64,000 nucleotides of DNA from Nocardiopsis alborubida (GTDB taxonomy: Bacteria > Actinomycetota > Actinomycetes > Streptosporangiales > Streptosporangiaceae), in contig NZ_JAAXPG010000010.1 of the NCBI RefSeq assembly GCF_012396365.1, forward strand, positions 144,325-208,324, given 5' to 3'. This document shows positions 54,198 through 63,016 of the stretch, one piece after another. The notes beneath the pieces were generated by a model. The model saw only the letters and a program-made list of their open reading frames with translations, searched no databases and was not told the origin of the DNA. Position numbers and translations under genes: made by a program. The first letter of the stretch is position 1; each line of letters opens with the position of its first letter.

Positions 54198-55115
54198 TCA
54201 GGCTCCGACGAGGTCCATCGGCGACCGCGCGGTGATGGGCGCGGTCTTGGTGGACGCGCCCTCCGACGCCACGGTGAACTCGCTCTCGGGCGACAGGGCG
54301 ATCATCCCCAGCCAGTCGCGCACGGTCATCCCGGGCACCAGCTCGGTCGCGTCACCGCGCTCGCCCTCCCCGTCGACCATGACCAGGGCGTGGATGCGGT
54401 TGGTCACCGTGGCGAGCACGACCGGGTGCTCGAAAGCCTCCAGCCTGCGGAAGACGTCCACCGCCTCGTCGCGGGGCGAGCAGACCAGCACCGTGTAGCG
54501 GCCGCGGGCGTCGCGCACCCGCGGGTTCTTCACCAGGTAGTGGATGAACTCGCGCGTGGTGCGGGCGTGCGCGGCCAGCAGCCTGGCCACCCGGCGCGCG
54601 TCGGGGCTGTTGGCGTGGCGGACCAGGGCGAGCTCGACCTTGCGCGAGGTCTGGAGCAGCCAGTCGATCTCGCTCATCTCCGTCCGCGTGGGCCGCAGTT
54701 GGCCGTCGTCCAGGCCGATCCCGCGCAGCCACGCGTTGACCTCCGACCACAGCCACACCAGGGAGCGGCCCACGGCCGCCTCCGGCGCGGGGAAGGGGAC
54801 GCCGTCGTGCCGCTGCCCTCGGACCCACTGGTCGACGTTCTGCCTGCTCCTACCGGTGATCTCGGCGATGTCGGAGACCCCGACCAGCTCCCGGTCGAGG
54901 CGGACGATCCGCACGCCGGGCACCGTCACGTGGACGCGCTCCACCAGCGACCTGGCCGCCGTGACCGCGTCCGGGCCGAGCGCGGCCACGGACAGGCGCA
55001 GGGAGCCGTGCCAGGAGGAGACGAGGGCGTCGAAGCTCTCGCTGAGGGCCTGGACGGTGTCGTGGTCGTCCAGGTCGAACCCGTCCACGACGAAGACGAA
55101 CTCGTACTCGGCCAT
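54198..55115 (-). CDS. Two-domain helix-turn-helix protein of unknown function
   Basis: A 305-residue protein I cannot name. Residues 1-130 resemble small actinobacterial stand-alone DNA-binding proteins: a ferredoxin-like piece (YEFVFVVDGFDLDDHDTVQAL), then a MerR/AlpA-like helix-turn-helix VSDIAEITGRSRQNVDQWV followed by FPAPEAAVGRSLVWLWSEV. Residues 140-305 form an extra domain (LVRHANSPDARRVARLLAAH, YTVLVCSPRDEAVDVFRRLE, VLATVTNRIHALVMVDG, GMTVRDWLGMIALSPESEF) that I do not recognise. It is convergent with ndgR. ATG with GGAGG upstream. It might be a regulator with a sensing domain. Confidence 0.75.
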   Translation of the reverse strand: MAEYEFVFVVDGFDLDDHDTVQALSESFDALVSSWHGSLRLSVAALGPDAVTAARSLVERVHVTVPGVRIVRLDRELVGVSDIAEITGRSRQNVDQWVRGQRHDGVPFPAPEAAVGRSLVWLWSEVNAWLRGIGLDDGQLRPTRTEMSEIDWLLQTSRKVELALVRHANSPDARRVARLLAAHARTTREFIHYLVKNPRVRDARGRYTVLVCSPRDEAVDVFRRLEAFEHPVVLATVTNRIHALVMVDGEGERGDATELVPGMTVRDWLGMIALSPESEFTVASEGASTKTAPITARSPMDLVGA

Positions 55116-55302
55116 CGGCCTCGCCTTCCTCCGGAGCGTCCTCCGGTGTGTGCCGGGCTACCGGCCACGGTCAACGGCCGCCGCGCCCCGGAACCCGCCG
55201 GGTGCCGCCCATCCGTTGGCAAACGTCAACACGAGGATACCCGGAACGGCCGGGCCCCACCACGGCCGGGGGTCGCCGGAACCGTCTCCGTCCGGACCGG
55301 CC

Positions 55303-55566
55303 TCACTCGCGGGAGCCGCCCGCGCCCCGCCTGGGGTCGTCCGGTGGCATCGGACAGCGCCGCGCCTCCTGCCGGATACGGCGCGCGGCCCGGCCGGAGT
55401 TGCGCGGCGTCCCGGGGACCTGGATGCGGGTACAGCCGCAGTCGCAGTACAGGCGTCCCCAGTGTCCCTCCTGCCTCAGCACCCACCCCTGTTCGCACAG
55501 GTCCTTGAGGATCTCCCGGAGCTCCTTGTCCTGGTGGCTGCCCGGACCGAGCTCACGGCCGGTCAC
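55303..55566 (-). CDS. HicA-like small protein (orphan toxin-fold candidate)
   Basis: About 87 residues. The segment HQDKELREILKDLCEQGW, then QEGHWGRLYC and RIQVPGTPRNSGRAARRIRQ matches the small double-stranded-RNA-binding-like fold of HicA mRNA interferases: a helix, GW, a His in the turn, then a strand ending VPGTP. Three cysteines (YCDCGC) could bind metal, which HicA lacks. No HicB antitoxin gene is adjacent. The GTG start lacks a visible ribosome site, so the N-terminus is uncertain; the frame stays open to 55965 across a tRNA gene. Function unknown. Confidence 0.6.
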   Translation of the reverse strand: MTGRELGPGSHQDKELREILKDLCEQGWVLRQEGHWGRLYCDCGCTRIQVPGTPRNSGRAARRIRQEARRCPMPPDDPRRGAGGSRE

Positions 55567-55771
55567 GGCGCGCCCGGAGGCGCCGGTCCGGTCCGGACGG
55601 CTGGGGAGGGGTGGTCGCTCTTCATACGCTCCGACAGGGGTTGGGCGGCCGGGAGACTGCGCCCACCCAGTATCCCAGGGACGCCGCACCGCCGCGGATC
55701 CGCCCTCCGCGGCCCGGGGGAGGACTCTCGCGGTCCGGGAGCGCCTCCAGGGGCCACCGGGAAACACGAAA

Positions 55772-55795
55772 GGCCCCATCCTCGTGGATGGAGCC
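55772..55795 (-). terminator. Terminator of the first tRNA-Glu
   Basis: On the minus strand GGCTCCATCC-ACGA-GGATGGGGCC (one G-U pair) followed by UUU. It begins about ten bases past the mature tRNA end. Confidence 0.65.
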
Positions 55796-55806
55796 TCAGC
55801 TGGTGG

Positions 55807-55879
55807 TACCCCCGAGCGGATTCGAACCGCCGTTACCGCCTTGAGAGGGCGGCGTCCTAGGCCACTAGACGACGGGGGC
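55807..55879 (-). tRNA. tRNA-Glu (anticodon CTC), CCA encoded
   Basis: A 73-base cloverleaf: acceptor GCCCCCG/CGGGGGT, D arm with TAGTGGCCTAGGA, anticodon stem-loop GCC-CTCTCAA-GGC with CTC, T arm GGCGGTTCGAATCCGC. The three bases after the discriminator (A) are CCA. It decodes GAG. It is identical to the copy 110 bases upstream. Confidence 0.96.
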
Positions 55880-55957
55880 CGGACTGGTTCGGACGGACCT
55901 TGTACTACGATACCCGCCCCAACCGGACACCGGTGGCATGCACCGGCCAGAAAGAAA

Positions 55958-55976
55958 GCCCCCACATGGTGGGAGC
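55958..55976 (-). terminator. Terminator of the second tRNA-Glu
   Basis: On the minus strand GCTCCCAC-CAT-GTGGGGGC (one G-U) followed by the U-rich UUUCUUUC. Both tRNA-Glu genes thus have separate ends. Confidence 0.65.
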
Positions 55977-55989
55977 CTCTCCCTCTGTG

Positions 55990-56062
55990 TACCCCCGAGC
56001 GGATTCGAACCGCCGTTACCGCCTTGAGAGGGCGGCGTCCTAGGCCACTAGACGACGGGGGC
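55990..56062 (-). tRNA. tRNA-Glu (anticodon CTC), CCA not encoded
   Basis: Identical over all 73 bases to the first tRNA-Glu. The sequence after the discriminator reads CAC rather than CCA, so this copy needs the CCA-adding enzyme. Flanking sequences differ, so the duplication involves the gene itself or has since diverged around it. Confidence 0.96.
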
Positions 56063-56087
56063 GCGCTTTCGGGTCTGCGACCCGCGC

Positions 56088-56109
56088 GGTCAGCGCCTCA
56101 ACGCTGACC
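56088..56109 (-). terminator. Hairpin after tRNA-Gln
   Basis: A perfect 8-bp stem GGTCAGCG/CGCTGACC with a six-base loop starts five bases past the tRNA-Gln 3' end. No U tract. Confidence 0.5.
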
Positions 56110-56113
56110 TGCG

Positions 56114-56185
56114 CTGGGGTACCAGGACTCGAACCTAGACTAACTGAACCAGAATCAGTCGTGCTGCCGATTACACCATACCCCA
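56114..56185 (-). tRNA. tRNA-Gln (anticodon CTG)
   Basis: A 72-base cloverleaf: acceptor TGGGGTA/TACCCCA, D arm GTGTAATCGGCAGCAC, anticodon stem-loop ACTGA-TTCTGGT-TCAGT with CTG, T arm TAGGTTCGAGTCCTG. CCA is not encoded. It decodes CAG. If the organism uses the transamidation route, GltX would also charge this tRNA, but the window does not show which route is used. Confidence 0.96.
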
Positions 56186-56320
56186 GTGCTCTGGGAGGAC
56201 CCGGTCCGCTTTCGCTTCCCCGTCCCCCTCGGCGACGTGGACAACTCTAGCGGACATTCGGAGTGGTCGCGAACCGGAATCGGGGCGGCCGGGCTGTGGC
56301 TCCGACCACCCCCGTCCGCC

Positions 56321-57766
56321 TCAGGACCCGGCGGGGTCCTCCTGTGCGCCCAGCTTCGTCAGGGCCGCGGCCAGCCGCTCCTGGACGCGCTCGCGGCCGA
56401 GCAGTTCCAGCGACTCGAACAGCGGCAGTCCGACGGTGCGGCCGGTGACCGCGACGCGCACGGGGGCCTGCGCCTTGCCCAGCTTCAGGCCCAGCGATGC
56501 GCCGACCTCCTCGGTGGCGGTCTTGAGGTCCTCGGCGGCCCACGGCAGCTCCGGGTCGGCGAAGCGCGCCAGGGAGGCCTGGAGCATCTCCCGCCCCACG
56601 CCCGGCTTCATGGCCTTGGCCCAGCTCTTCTCGTCCTCCACGGGCTCGGGGAGGAAGAGGAAGTCCACGTTCGGCACGATCTCGCTGAGCACCGCCACGC
56701 GGCTCTGCGCGAGCGGGGCGACGGCGGCGAAGACCGCCGGGTCGTAGTCGGCCGGGTCCCACGGGGCCGCGTCGCCGGTCAGCCACGGCTGGCAGCGCTC
56801 GGCGAACTCGTCGGCGGAGAGCGCGCGGATGTACTCGCCGTTGAAGGCGCGCAGCTTCTTCTCGTCGAAGAAGGCGCTGGAGCTGTTGACGTCCTCCACC
56901 CGGAACAGCGGCTGCATCTGCGACCACGGCATGATCTCGCGGTCGTCGCCCGGCGCCCAGCCCAGCAGCATGAGGTAGTTGACCATCGCCTCCGGCAGGT
57001 AGCCCTCCTCCTGGTAGGACTCCAGGGCGACCTTGTCGCGGCGCTTGGAGAGCTTCTTGCGCTGCTCGTTGACGATGACCGGCAGGTGCGCCCACACCGG
57101 CGGGGTCAGTCCCAGCGCCTCCCACAGCAGCTGCTGCTTGGGGGTGTTGGACAGGTGCTCCTCGCCGCGCACGACGTGGGTGATGCGCATCTCGACGTCG
57201 TCGACGACGTTGGCCAGCACGAACAGCGGCGAGCCGTCGGCGCGGGCGATCACGAAGTCCTCGACGGCGGAGTGCTCGAACTCCACGCGGCCGCGGATCT
57301 GGTCCTCCACGACGGTGGGGCCGCCCTCGGGCACGCGGAAGCGCAGGGCCCGGCCCGGTCCGGGCGCCAGGTTCCGGTCCCGGCAGAACCCGTCGTAGCC
57401 CAGGTTGGGGTTGTCGCGCCGCTCCTGCACCTGCTCGCGGGTGCAGTCGCAGTAGTAGGCGCGGCCGTTCTTGTACAGCTCCTGCGCGGTCTCGCGGTGC
57501 TTGTCCGCGTACTCCGACTGGAAGTAGGGGCCCTCGAAGTGCGGGTCGTCCTCGCCGATGCCGAGCCAGGCCAGCGCGCGGATGATGCCCTCGGTCCACT
57601 CGGGACGGTTGCGTGCGGCGTCGGTGTCCTCGACGCGCAGCACCATGCGGCCCTCGGGCCGCTGCTGTGCCAGCGCCCAGTTGAACAGCGCGGAGCGCGC
57701 GCCGCCGACGTGGAACATGCCCGTGGGGGACGGGGCGAAGCGGGTACGAATCGAAGTCTCAGTCAC
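56321..57766 (-). CDS. gltX: Glutamyl-tRNA synthetase
   Basis: Class-I synthetase of 481 residues. The HIGH-like motif is [21 protein letters not shown] and the KMSKS-like motif [17 protein letters not shown] and the Cys pair YYCDCTREQ are also present. Anticodon-binding helices fill the C-terminal third. The GTG start gives [16 protein letters not shown]; the frame extends 23 codons further. It lies directly downstream of two tRNA-Glu genes and one tRNA-Gln on the same strand's far side, so enzyme and substrates are co-located. Confidence 0.97.
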   Translation of the reverse strand: MTETSIRTRFAPSPTGMFHVGGARSALFNWALAQQRPEGRMVLRVEDTDAARNRPEWTEGIIRALAWLGIGEDDPHFEGPYFQSEYADKHRETAQELYKNGRAYYCDCTREQVQERRDNPNLGYDGFCRDRNLAPGPGRALRFRVPEGGPTVVEDQIRGRVEFEHSAVEDFVIARADGSPLFVLANVVDDVEMRITHVVRGEEHLSNTPKQQLLWEALGLTPPVWAHLPVIVNEQRKKLSKRRDKVALESYQEEGYLPEAMVNYLMLLGWAPGDDREIMPWSQMQPLFRVEDVNSSSAFFDEKKLRAFNGEYIRALSADEFAERCQPWLTGDAAPWDPADYDPAVFAAVAPLAQSRVAVLSEIVPNVDFLFLPEPVEDEKSWAKAMKPGVGREMLQASLARFADPELPWAAEDLKTATEEVGASLGLKLGKAQAPVRVAVTGRTVGLPLFESLELLGRERVQERLAAALTKLGAQEDPAGS

Positions 57767-57900
57767 GCGCCCAGGGTATCCGCGCCGGACCGGGGTCCGG
57801 GGAAACCCGCTGGTCCCCCCGTTGATCCCCGTCACGCGCGCGGGACCCCTCCCCCGGCCGGGCGCCGGGAGGCGGACCAGGGCGGTGGCCGGCGTCCCCG

Positions 57901-58953
57901 CTACGCCTCACCCCCGGCGGAGGCCGTGGGCAGCGGGCGCGGGTAGGCCCGGCCGATCCCGTGGCCCTCCGCGAGGGCGTCGGCGAAGGCCGCGGCGATC
58001 TTGACCTCCCCGCGCGCGTTGGGGTGGGTGCCGTCGTAGGTGTCGGCGGCCGCGTCCCAGTCCTCCCTGCCCGCCACGTCCAGGCTGATCACCGGCGAAC
58101 GCTCCGTGGACATGTCGGCGGCGACCTCGCGGACCAGGACGTTGTAGGCGTACACGCGCAGGGCGAAACCCTCGTCGGACTCGGCCAGGGCGATGGGCAG
58201 CGTCTCGGCGAGCACGACGCGCAGGTACGGGTTCGCCTCGCGCGCCGCCTCCACGTAGCCGCGCAGCCGGTACTCCATCTCCTCCATCGTGACCGGCCAC
58301 AGCAGGTCGTTCACGCCGAGCATGACGCACAGCACGTCCGGTCGGTGGACGCGGACGTCCTCCCGGATGGAGGAGGAGGCGTCGCGGAGGGTGCGGCCCC
58401 ACAGGGCGTTGTGGTCCTGGTCGAAGTCGGGGTCCCGGTACTCGGCGGTGTCCGGGTCGCCGTCCGCGCCGGGCCAGACGACACCGTCCTCCGGCAGCGG
58501 TTCGTCGGGACCCGGAGTGGAGGGGCCCGCCTCGGGGGCGCCCCCGTCGGCGCCGCCCTGCTCCGCGCCGCCCTCCTGGTAGTCCTCGGCGGGATCGCCG
58601 TCCGGGCTCGGCGTCGCCTCGTCCTCGTTGGTGGGGACCGGCAGGATCATGTCGCGGGACGCGGGGTCGCTGTAGGGGCCGACGAACTCCAGCCCCTCCA
58701 CGTGCGGGGAGAGGTGGTTCCACAGGTGGTAGCGCCAGGTCCGGTCGCCGTTGGCGCCCTGGGTCATCGAGTCGCCCGCCAGCATGACGCGGCGCGGTTC
58801 ACTCACGGGTCCCCCTGTCGGTGTGCCGGTGCCGCCCCCGCCGCCGTCGGTGCGCGCGGCCGTCCAGTAGGCGGTCCCCGCGACCAGGAGCACGAGGACG
58901 AGCGCGCCGGCGAGGGCGAGTGGGCCGGTGCGGCGGTGTCGGGGGATGGTCAA
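57901..58953 (-). CDS. Secreted SGNH/GDSL-family hydrolase, membrane-anchored
   Basis: About 350 residues. One N-terminal membrane helix (about 12-31, [17 protein letters not shown]) is followed by an SGNH esterase domain: block [16 protein letters not shown] with the nucleophile Ser, block [12 protein letters not shown], and block [11 protein letters not shown] with Asp and His. Block II (Gly) is within the long insert DPASRDMI...QDHNALWG, which contains an 80-residue acidic Pro/Gly-rich segment. Likely an esterase or lipase acting outside the membrane; substrate unknown. The TTG at 58953 is chosen because GGAAGG lies seven bases upstream; a GTG at 58968 lacks a ribosome site. Confidence 0.85.
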   Translation of the reverse strand: MTIPRHRRTGPLALAGALVLVLLVAGTAYWTAARTDGGGGGTGTPTGGPVSEPRRVMLAGDSMTQGANGDRTWRYHLWNHLSPHVEGLEFVGPYSDPASRDMILPVPTNEDEATPSPDGDPAEDYQEGGAEQGGADGGAPEAGPSTPGPDEPLPEDGVVWPGADGDPDTAEYRDPDFDQDHNALWGRTLRDASSSIREDVRVHRPDVLCVMLGVNDLLWPVTMEEMEYRLRGYVEAAREANPYLRVVLAETLPIALAESDEGFALRVYAYNVLVREVAADMSTERSPVISLDVAGREDWDAAADTYDGTHPNARGEVKIAAAFADALAEGHGIGRAYPRPLPTASAGGEA

Positions 58954-59046
58954 CGGGCTGCCTTCCACTCGTGCGCGGGTCGGCGGCGCGGGCGCCGCCG
59001 ACCCCCTCGGCCCGCGCGCGGGGGCCGCGCGCGGAACGGAGAACCC

Positions 59047-59847
59047 TCAGTCCCGGGCCACCACGCGGTTGGTGATGGTGCCCAGCCGCTCCACCGTCAC
59101 CGCGACCTCCTGGCCGACCTCGACCGGGCCCACCCCGGCCGGGGTGCCGGTGAGGACCACGTCACCGGGGAGCAGCGTCATGAAGGAGGTGACGTAGGCG
59201 ATGATGCCCGGGATGTCGTGGATGAACTGCGACGTGTGCCCGTCCTGACGGGTCTGGCCGTCCACGGTGGTGGTGACGGCCAGGTCCTGCGCCTCCTCGA
59301 TGCTCATCCCGGTGGTGATCCAGGGACCGATGGGGCAGAAGGAGTCGAAGCCCTTGGCCCGCGTCCACTGCTTGTCCTTCTTCTGGAGGTCGCGGGCGGT
59401 GACGTCGTTGGCGACGGTGTAGCCGAAGATGACGTCCTTGGCGCGCTCGCGCGGCACCTCGCGGCAGGGGCGGGAGATGACGATGGCCAGCTCGCCCTCG
59501 TAGTCCACCCGCTCGGAGACGGCCGGGCGGAAGATCGGGTCGTGGGGCCCGGTCACGGCGGTGGAGGGCTTGAGGAAGACGACGGGCTCGTCGGTGGACT
59601 CCCCCGTGACGTCCTTCATCTCCGCGACGTGGTCCGCGTAGTTCTTGCCGATGCAGACCACCTTGGTCGGCAGCACCGGTGACAGCAGCCGGACGTCGGA
59701 GAGCTTGGCCCGCTCGCCGGTCAGCTGGATGTCGCCGATGAGGGGGTGGCCGCTCAGCCGGGCGACGAACTCCTCCCCAGTGTCGGAATCCTTCTCTACC
59801 AGGCCGAACCCGACCTCGTCACCGGACGCGAACCGCGCGATGCGCAC
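59047..59847 (-). CDS. Fumarylacetoacetate hydrolase (FAH) family protein
   Basis: A 266-residue enzyme of the FAH superfamily (hydrolases, decarboxylases or isomerases of 2-oxo acids). The metal ligands are in DYEGELAIVISRPCREV and VANDVTARDLQKKDKQW; other marks are CIGKNYADHVAEM and GDVVLTGTPAGVGPVEVGQEV. Closest in look to fumarylpyruvate hydrolase/oxaloacetate decarboxylase (FAHD1-like). GTG start with GGGAGG upstream. It lies 78 bases after the SGNH gene start; in related actinobacteria FAH-family genes are found next to gltX. Confidence 0.93.
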   Translation of the reverse strand: MRIARFASGDEVGFGLVEKDSDTGEEFVARLSGHPLIGDIQLTGERAKLSDVRLLSPVLPTKVVCIGKNYADHVAEMKDVTGESTDEPVVFLKPSTAVTGPHDPIFRPAVSERVDYEGELAIVISRPCREVPRERAKDVIFGYTVANDVTARDLQKKDKQWTRAKGFDSFCPIGPWITTGMSIEEAQDLAVTTTVDGQTRQDGHTSQFIHDIPGIIAYVTSFMTLLPGDVVLTGTPAGVGPVEVGQEVAVTVERLGTITNRVVARD

Positions 59848-60118
59848 CTGATGCCTCCCAGCAGCCCTGTTGTCTCGCTTGCGTTTGAAGGGTATCGGCG
59901 CGGCGGTCGGCCGGGAGCGGACGGGACCCGCCCGGGGGGAGTCGAAGGCCACACCGCGACCACGTCCCGGACGGTACGAATGCCCACGACAGCCCCGAAA
60001 GGGCACAGGACACTCCATGCCCTCCCACACCTGGTCTTCCCGGACACTGCCTTGGCCTTTCCTTGGGGCGAACTCTGGCATGCTGGGTCCGTCGTCCGCC
60101 GTCGAGAGGCTGATTCCC

Positions 60119-61003
60119 GTGCCCACGCCCGCTTCGCCCAGGGGTCGTCCCCGTGCCCGGCACCGCAAGCGCCGCCGGTACCCGATGGGTCTGGCGCTGG
60201 GTCTGTGCCTGGTCTCCGGGTCCTCCACCGTGCTCATGGTGAGCGTGCCCGGGTACGGGCCCGACCTCGGCGACCCCGCCGAGACCTCCGCGTCCGGACC
60301 GGTCGGCGACGGGGTTCCCGAGGAGGGCGGCGACCGGCGCACCTCCGCGGAGGACCGGGACTCGGCGGACGGGACCGCCCCCGGGCCGGAGTCCTCCGCC
60401 GGCCCCGGTGAGCGGGCCGAGGAGGAAGAGGCGCCGCCGCTGCTCCGCTCCGTGGAGGAGGAGGTCGAGAGCGCCGACGGCGAGTTCTCCGTGTTGGAGG
60501 GCGAGAGCGACGTCATGGGCGACGGCCCGGTGACCACCTTCGCCGTGGAGGTCGAGAAGGGGCTGCCCGGGGAGTCCGAGGACTTCGCGGCCGCCGTGGA
60601 GGAGATCCTGGGCGACCCGCGCAGCTGGGGCGACGACGGCGAGCGCGCCATGCAGCGGGTGGACGGCGACGACGCCGACGTCCGCGTGCTGTTGGCGGCG
60701 CCGGAGACCGTGGACCGGCTGTGCGCCCCGCTGAACACCGACGGGTACGTGTCCTGCGCGAACGGGAACCGGGCGATCATCAACCAGAACCGCTGGGTGT
60801 CGGGCGTCCCGCACTTCGAGGACGACCTGGAGACCTACCGGATCTACCTGATCAACCACGAGGTGGGCCACACCCTGGGCCACGGCCACGTGGACTGCCC
60901 CGGCGGGGGCGAACCGGCTCCGGTGATGCAGCAGCAGACCCTGGGCCTCCAGGGGTGCGAGCCCAACGGCTGGGTCCACCCCGAGAACGACCCCGAGGAC
61001 TGA
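60119..61003 (+). CDS. DUF3152 family secreted protein with metzincin-type zinc motif
   Basis: A 294-residue protein. Basic N-terminus (SPRGRPRARHRKRRR), one hydrophobic segment (about 25-43), a long acidic Pro/Gly/Glu-rich spacer (45-120), then the DUF3152 domain. This contains HEVGHTLGHGH (residues 247-257), a full HExxHxxGxxH metzincin zinc motif, followed by DCPGGGEPAPVMQQQ whose Met could be the Met-turn. Three cysteines lie near (CAPL, VSCANG, DCPG, QGCEP). It is probably an extracellular metallopeptidase, though activity for DUF3152 has not been established to my knowledge. GTG chosen for the GAGAGG nine bases upstream; ATG at 60080 is an alternative. Confidence 0.85.
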   Translation: MPTPASPRGRPRARHRKRRRYPMGLALGLCLVSGSSTVLMVSVPGYGPDLGDPAETSASGPVGDGVPEEGGDRRTSAEDRDSADGTAPGPESSAGPGERAEEEEAPPLLRSVEEEVESADGEFSVLEGESDVMGDGPVTTFAVEVEKGLPGESEDFAAAVEEILGDPRSWGDDGERAMQRVDGDDADVRVLLAAPETVDRLCAPLNTDGYVSCANGNRAIINQNRWVSGVPHFEDDLETYRIYLINHEVGHTLGHGHVDCPGGGEPAPVMQQQTLGLQGCEPNGWVHPENDPED

Positions 61004-61216
61004 GGCGCCCGCCCCGGGGGCGTGCGTGCTTCTCCGCCCGAACGCGCACGCAATTCTCATGACCCTGGGTATCGATTCGGATACGAAAAGCGATGGCGGG
61101 CCGCAGTGAAGAGCGGCCGCGACCGCGCGCGGCCCGCGCACACCGCGGACGGGCACACGCGGCGACCGGCGCGAACACGCTTCGGGTGGACACGGCGAGG
61201 CGGCACGGGGGCGGTG

Positions 61217-61246
61217 CGAGGGGGCGGCTGCCGCCCCGCCCCCTCG
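61217..61246 (-). terminator. Terminator after cimA
   Basis: A perfect 11-bp stem CGAGGGGGCGG (61217-61227)/CCGCCCCCTCG with an eight-base loop, 40 bases past the cimA stop. Confidence 0.6.
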
Positions 61247-61285
61247 TCCGCTCCCCGGAGGGCTCCGGCTCCCGGGCGCCGCCGG

Positions 61286-62896
61286 TCAGCCCTGCGGGTA
61301 GCCCTGGCGCAGGAGCCCGTAGGTGACCGCCTGTTCGAGGGCGACCCAGGACGCGTCGACGACGTTGGGTCCCACGCCCACCGTGGTCCACTCCCCCACC
61401 CCGTCGCTGAAGGTGATGAGGATGCGGGTGATGGCGTTGGTGCCGGAGCTGCCCTCCAGGATGCGGACCTTGTAGTCGGTCAGCTCCAGCCCGGCCAGTG
61501 CGGTGTACACGCTCTCCATGGCGCTGCGCAGCGCCCGGTCCAGGGCGTTGACGGGACCGTTGCCCTCCGCGGTGGCGATCACGCGTTCGCCCTTGACCAG
61601 CAGTTTGACGGTGGCCTCGGTGAGGCTCTCGTAGTCGCTGGACAGGGGGCTGGAGCCGGCCCGGGGACGGCGTTCGGTGATGACGCGCCAGGACTCGGTG
61701 TCGAAGTAGCGGACCGGCTGCCCCAGCTCCTCGCGCAGCAGCAGGTCCAGGGAGGCGTCGGCGGCCTCGAAGCTGTAGCCCGACAGCTCCAGGCCCTTGA
61801 CCCGCTCCACGACCCGCCCCGACAGGGCGCGGTCTCCGGACAGGTCCAGGCCCAGCTCCCTGGCCTTGAGCTCGATGGAGGCGCGCCCGGCCATGTCGGA
61901 GACGAGCATGCGCATGGTGTTGCCGACCAGCTCGGGGTCCGTGTGCTGGTACAGGTCGGGGTCGACCTTGATCGCGGAGGCGTGCAGCCCGGCCTTGTGG
62001 GCGAAGGCCGACACCCCCACGTAGGGCTGGTGCGTGTCGGGGGTGAGGTTGACGATCTCGGCGATGGCGGTGGACACGCGGGTCATCTCGGCCAGGCAGC
62101 CCTCGGGGAGGACCTCGCGGCCGCGCTTGAGCGTGAGCGCGCCGACCACGGAGAAGAGGTTGGCGTTGCCGACCCGCTCGCCGTAGCCGTTGGCGGTGCA
62201 CTGCACGTGGGTGGCGCCCGCGTCCACGGCGGCGAGGGTGTTGGCGACGGCGCAGCCGGTGTCGTCCTGGGCGTGGATGCCCAGGCGTGCGCCGGTGGCC
62301 TCGCGGACCTCGGTGACGATGCGGGTGACGTCGGTGGGGAGCATGCCCCCGTTGGTGTCGCACAGGACGACGACGTCGGCCCCGGCCCCGGCGGCTGCGC
62401 GGACCACGTCGAGCGCGTGGTCGGGGTTGTGGAGGTATCCGTCGAAGAAGTGCTCGCAGTCCACGAACACGCGCTGGCCGTGTTCGCACAGGTGGGACAC
62501 CGTGTCGGCGATCATGGCGAGGTTCTCGTCGAGGGTCGTGCGCAGCGCGCGCTCGACGTGCCGGTCGTCACTCTTGGCGACAAGGGTGACGACCGGTGCG
62601 CCGCTGTCGCGCAGTGCGGCCACCTGTGGGTCGTCGGCGGCCCGCACACCGGCACGGCGGGTCGCGCCGAACGCGGTGAGTTGCGCGTGCTCCAGCGTCA
62701 GCTCTCGTGAAGCCCGCTGGAAGAACTCGGTGTCCTTGGGGTTGGCCCCCGGCCACCCTCCCTCGATGAACTCCACCCCGAAGTCGTCCAGCAGCTTGGC
62801 GATGGCCAGCTTGTCGGAGACCCGCAGGTTGATCCCCTCGCGCTGGGCCCCGTCGCGCAGCGTGGTGTCGAAGACGTGGAAACTGTCGTCCCTCAT
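61286..62896 (-). CDS. cimA: (R)-citramalate synthase
   Basis: Condenses pyruvate and acetyl-CoA to citramalate, the entry to the threonine-independent route to isoleucine (536 residues). HMGL-like barrel with FDTTLRDGAQREGINL (9-24), HAQDDTGCAVANTLAAV and the metal-binding HVQCTANGYGERVGNANL; the motif VVVLCDTNGGMLP fits the CimA branch rather than LeuA. The C-terminal LeuA-type regulatory domain (about 410-536) contains RILEGSSGTNAITRILI and should give feedback control by isoleucine. ATG with GGGAG upstream. The leader peptide and terminator hairpin upstream indicate attenuation. LeuCD, needed for the next step, lies 8 kb away. Confidence 0.93.
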   Translation of the reverse strand: MRDDSFHVFDTTLRDGAQREGINLRVSDKLAIAKLLDDFGVEFIEGGWPGANPKDTEFFQRASRELTLEHAQLTAFGATRRAGVRAADDPQVAALRDSGAPVVTLVAKSDDRHVERALRTTLDENLAMIADTVSHLCEHGQRVFVDCEHFFDGYLHNPDHALDVVRAAAGAGADVVVLCDTNGGMLPTDVTRIVTEVREATGARLGIHAQDDTGCAVANTLAAVDAGATHVQCTANGYGERVGNANLFSVVGALTLKRGREVLPEGCLAEMTRVSTAIAEIVNLTPDTHQPYVGVSAFAHKAGLHASAIKVDPDLYQHTDPELVGNTMRMLVSDMAGRASIELKARELGLDLSGDRALSGRVVERVKGLELSGYSFEAADASLDLLLREELGQPVRYFDTESWRVITERRPRAGSSPLSSDYESLTEATVKLLVKGERVIATAEGNGPVNALDRALRSAMESVYTALAGLELTDYKVRILEGSSGTNAITRILITFSDGVGEWTTVGVGPNVVDASWVALEQAVTYGLLRQGYPQG

Positions 62897-62950
62897 GGGT
62901 GGAACTCCCGAAGGTGGATGCTGTGGTGTGGCCGACCGGGCCCCGCCAAC

Positions 62951-62980
62951 AAAAAAGACCCCTCGTGGACACGAGAGGTC
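62951..62980 (-). terminator. Attenuator terminator in the cimA leader
   Basis: On the minus strand GACCTCTCGT pairs with ACGAGGGGTC (one U-G pair) around a four-base loop, followed immediately by six U. This is one of the few hairpins here with a true U tract, and it lies between the leader peptide stop and cimA. Confidence 0.85.
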
Positions 62981-62981
62981 A

Positions 62982-63016
62982 GCGCGCTGGCGGCGTCCGA
63001 TGGTCAGCCAGCGCGC
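62982..63016 (-). promoter_or_regulatory. Leader RNA stem overlapping the leader-peptide stop codon
   Basis: GCGCGCTGGC (minus strand 63016-63007, the last leader codons) pairs perfectly over 10 bp with GCCAGCGCGC (62991-62982), just before the terminator stem. A ribosome finishing the leader would cover the first arm. It is the expected alternative structure of a translation-controlled attenuator, although the exact antiterminator pairing is not resolved here. Confidence 0.7.
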
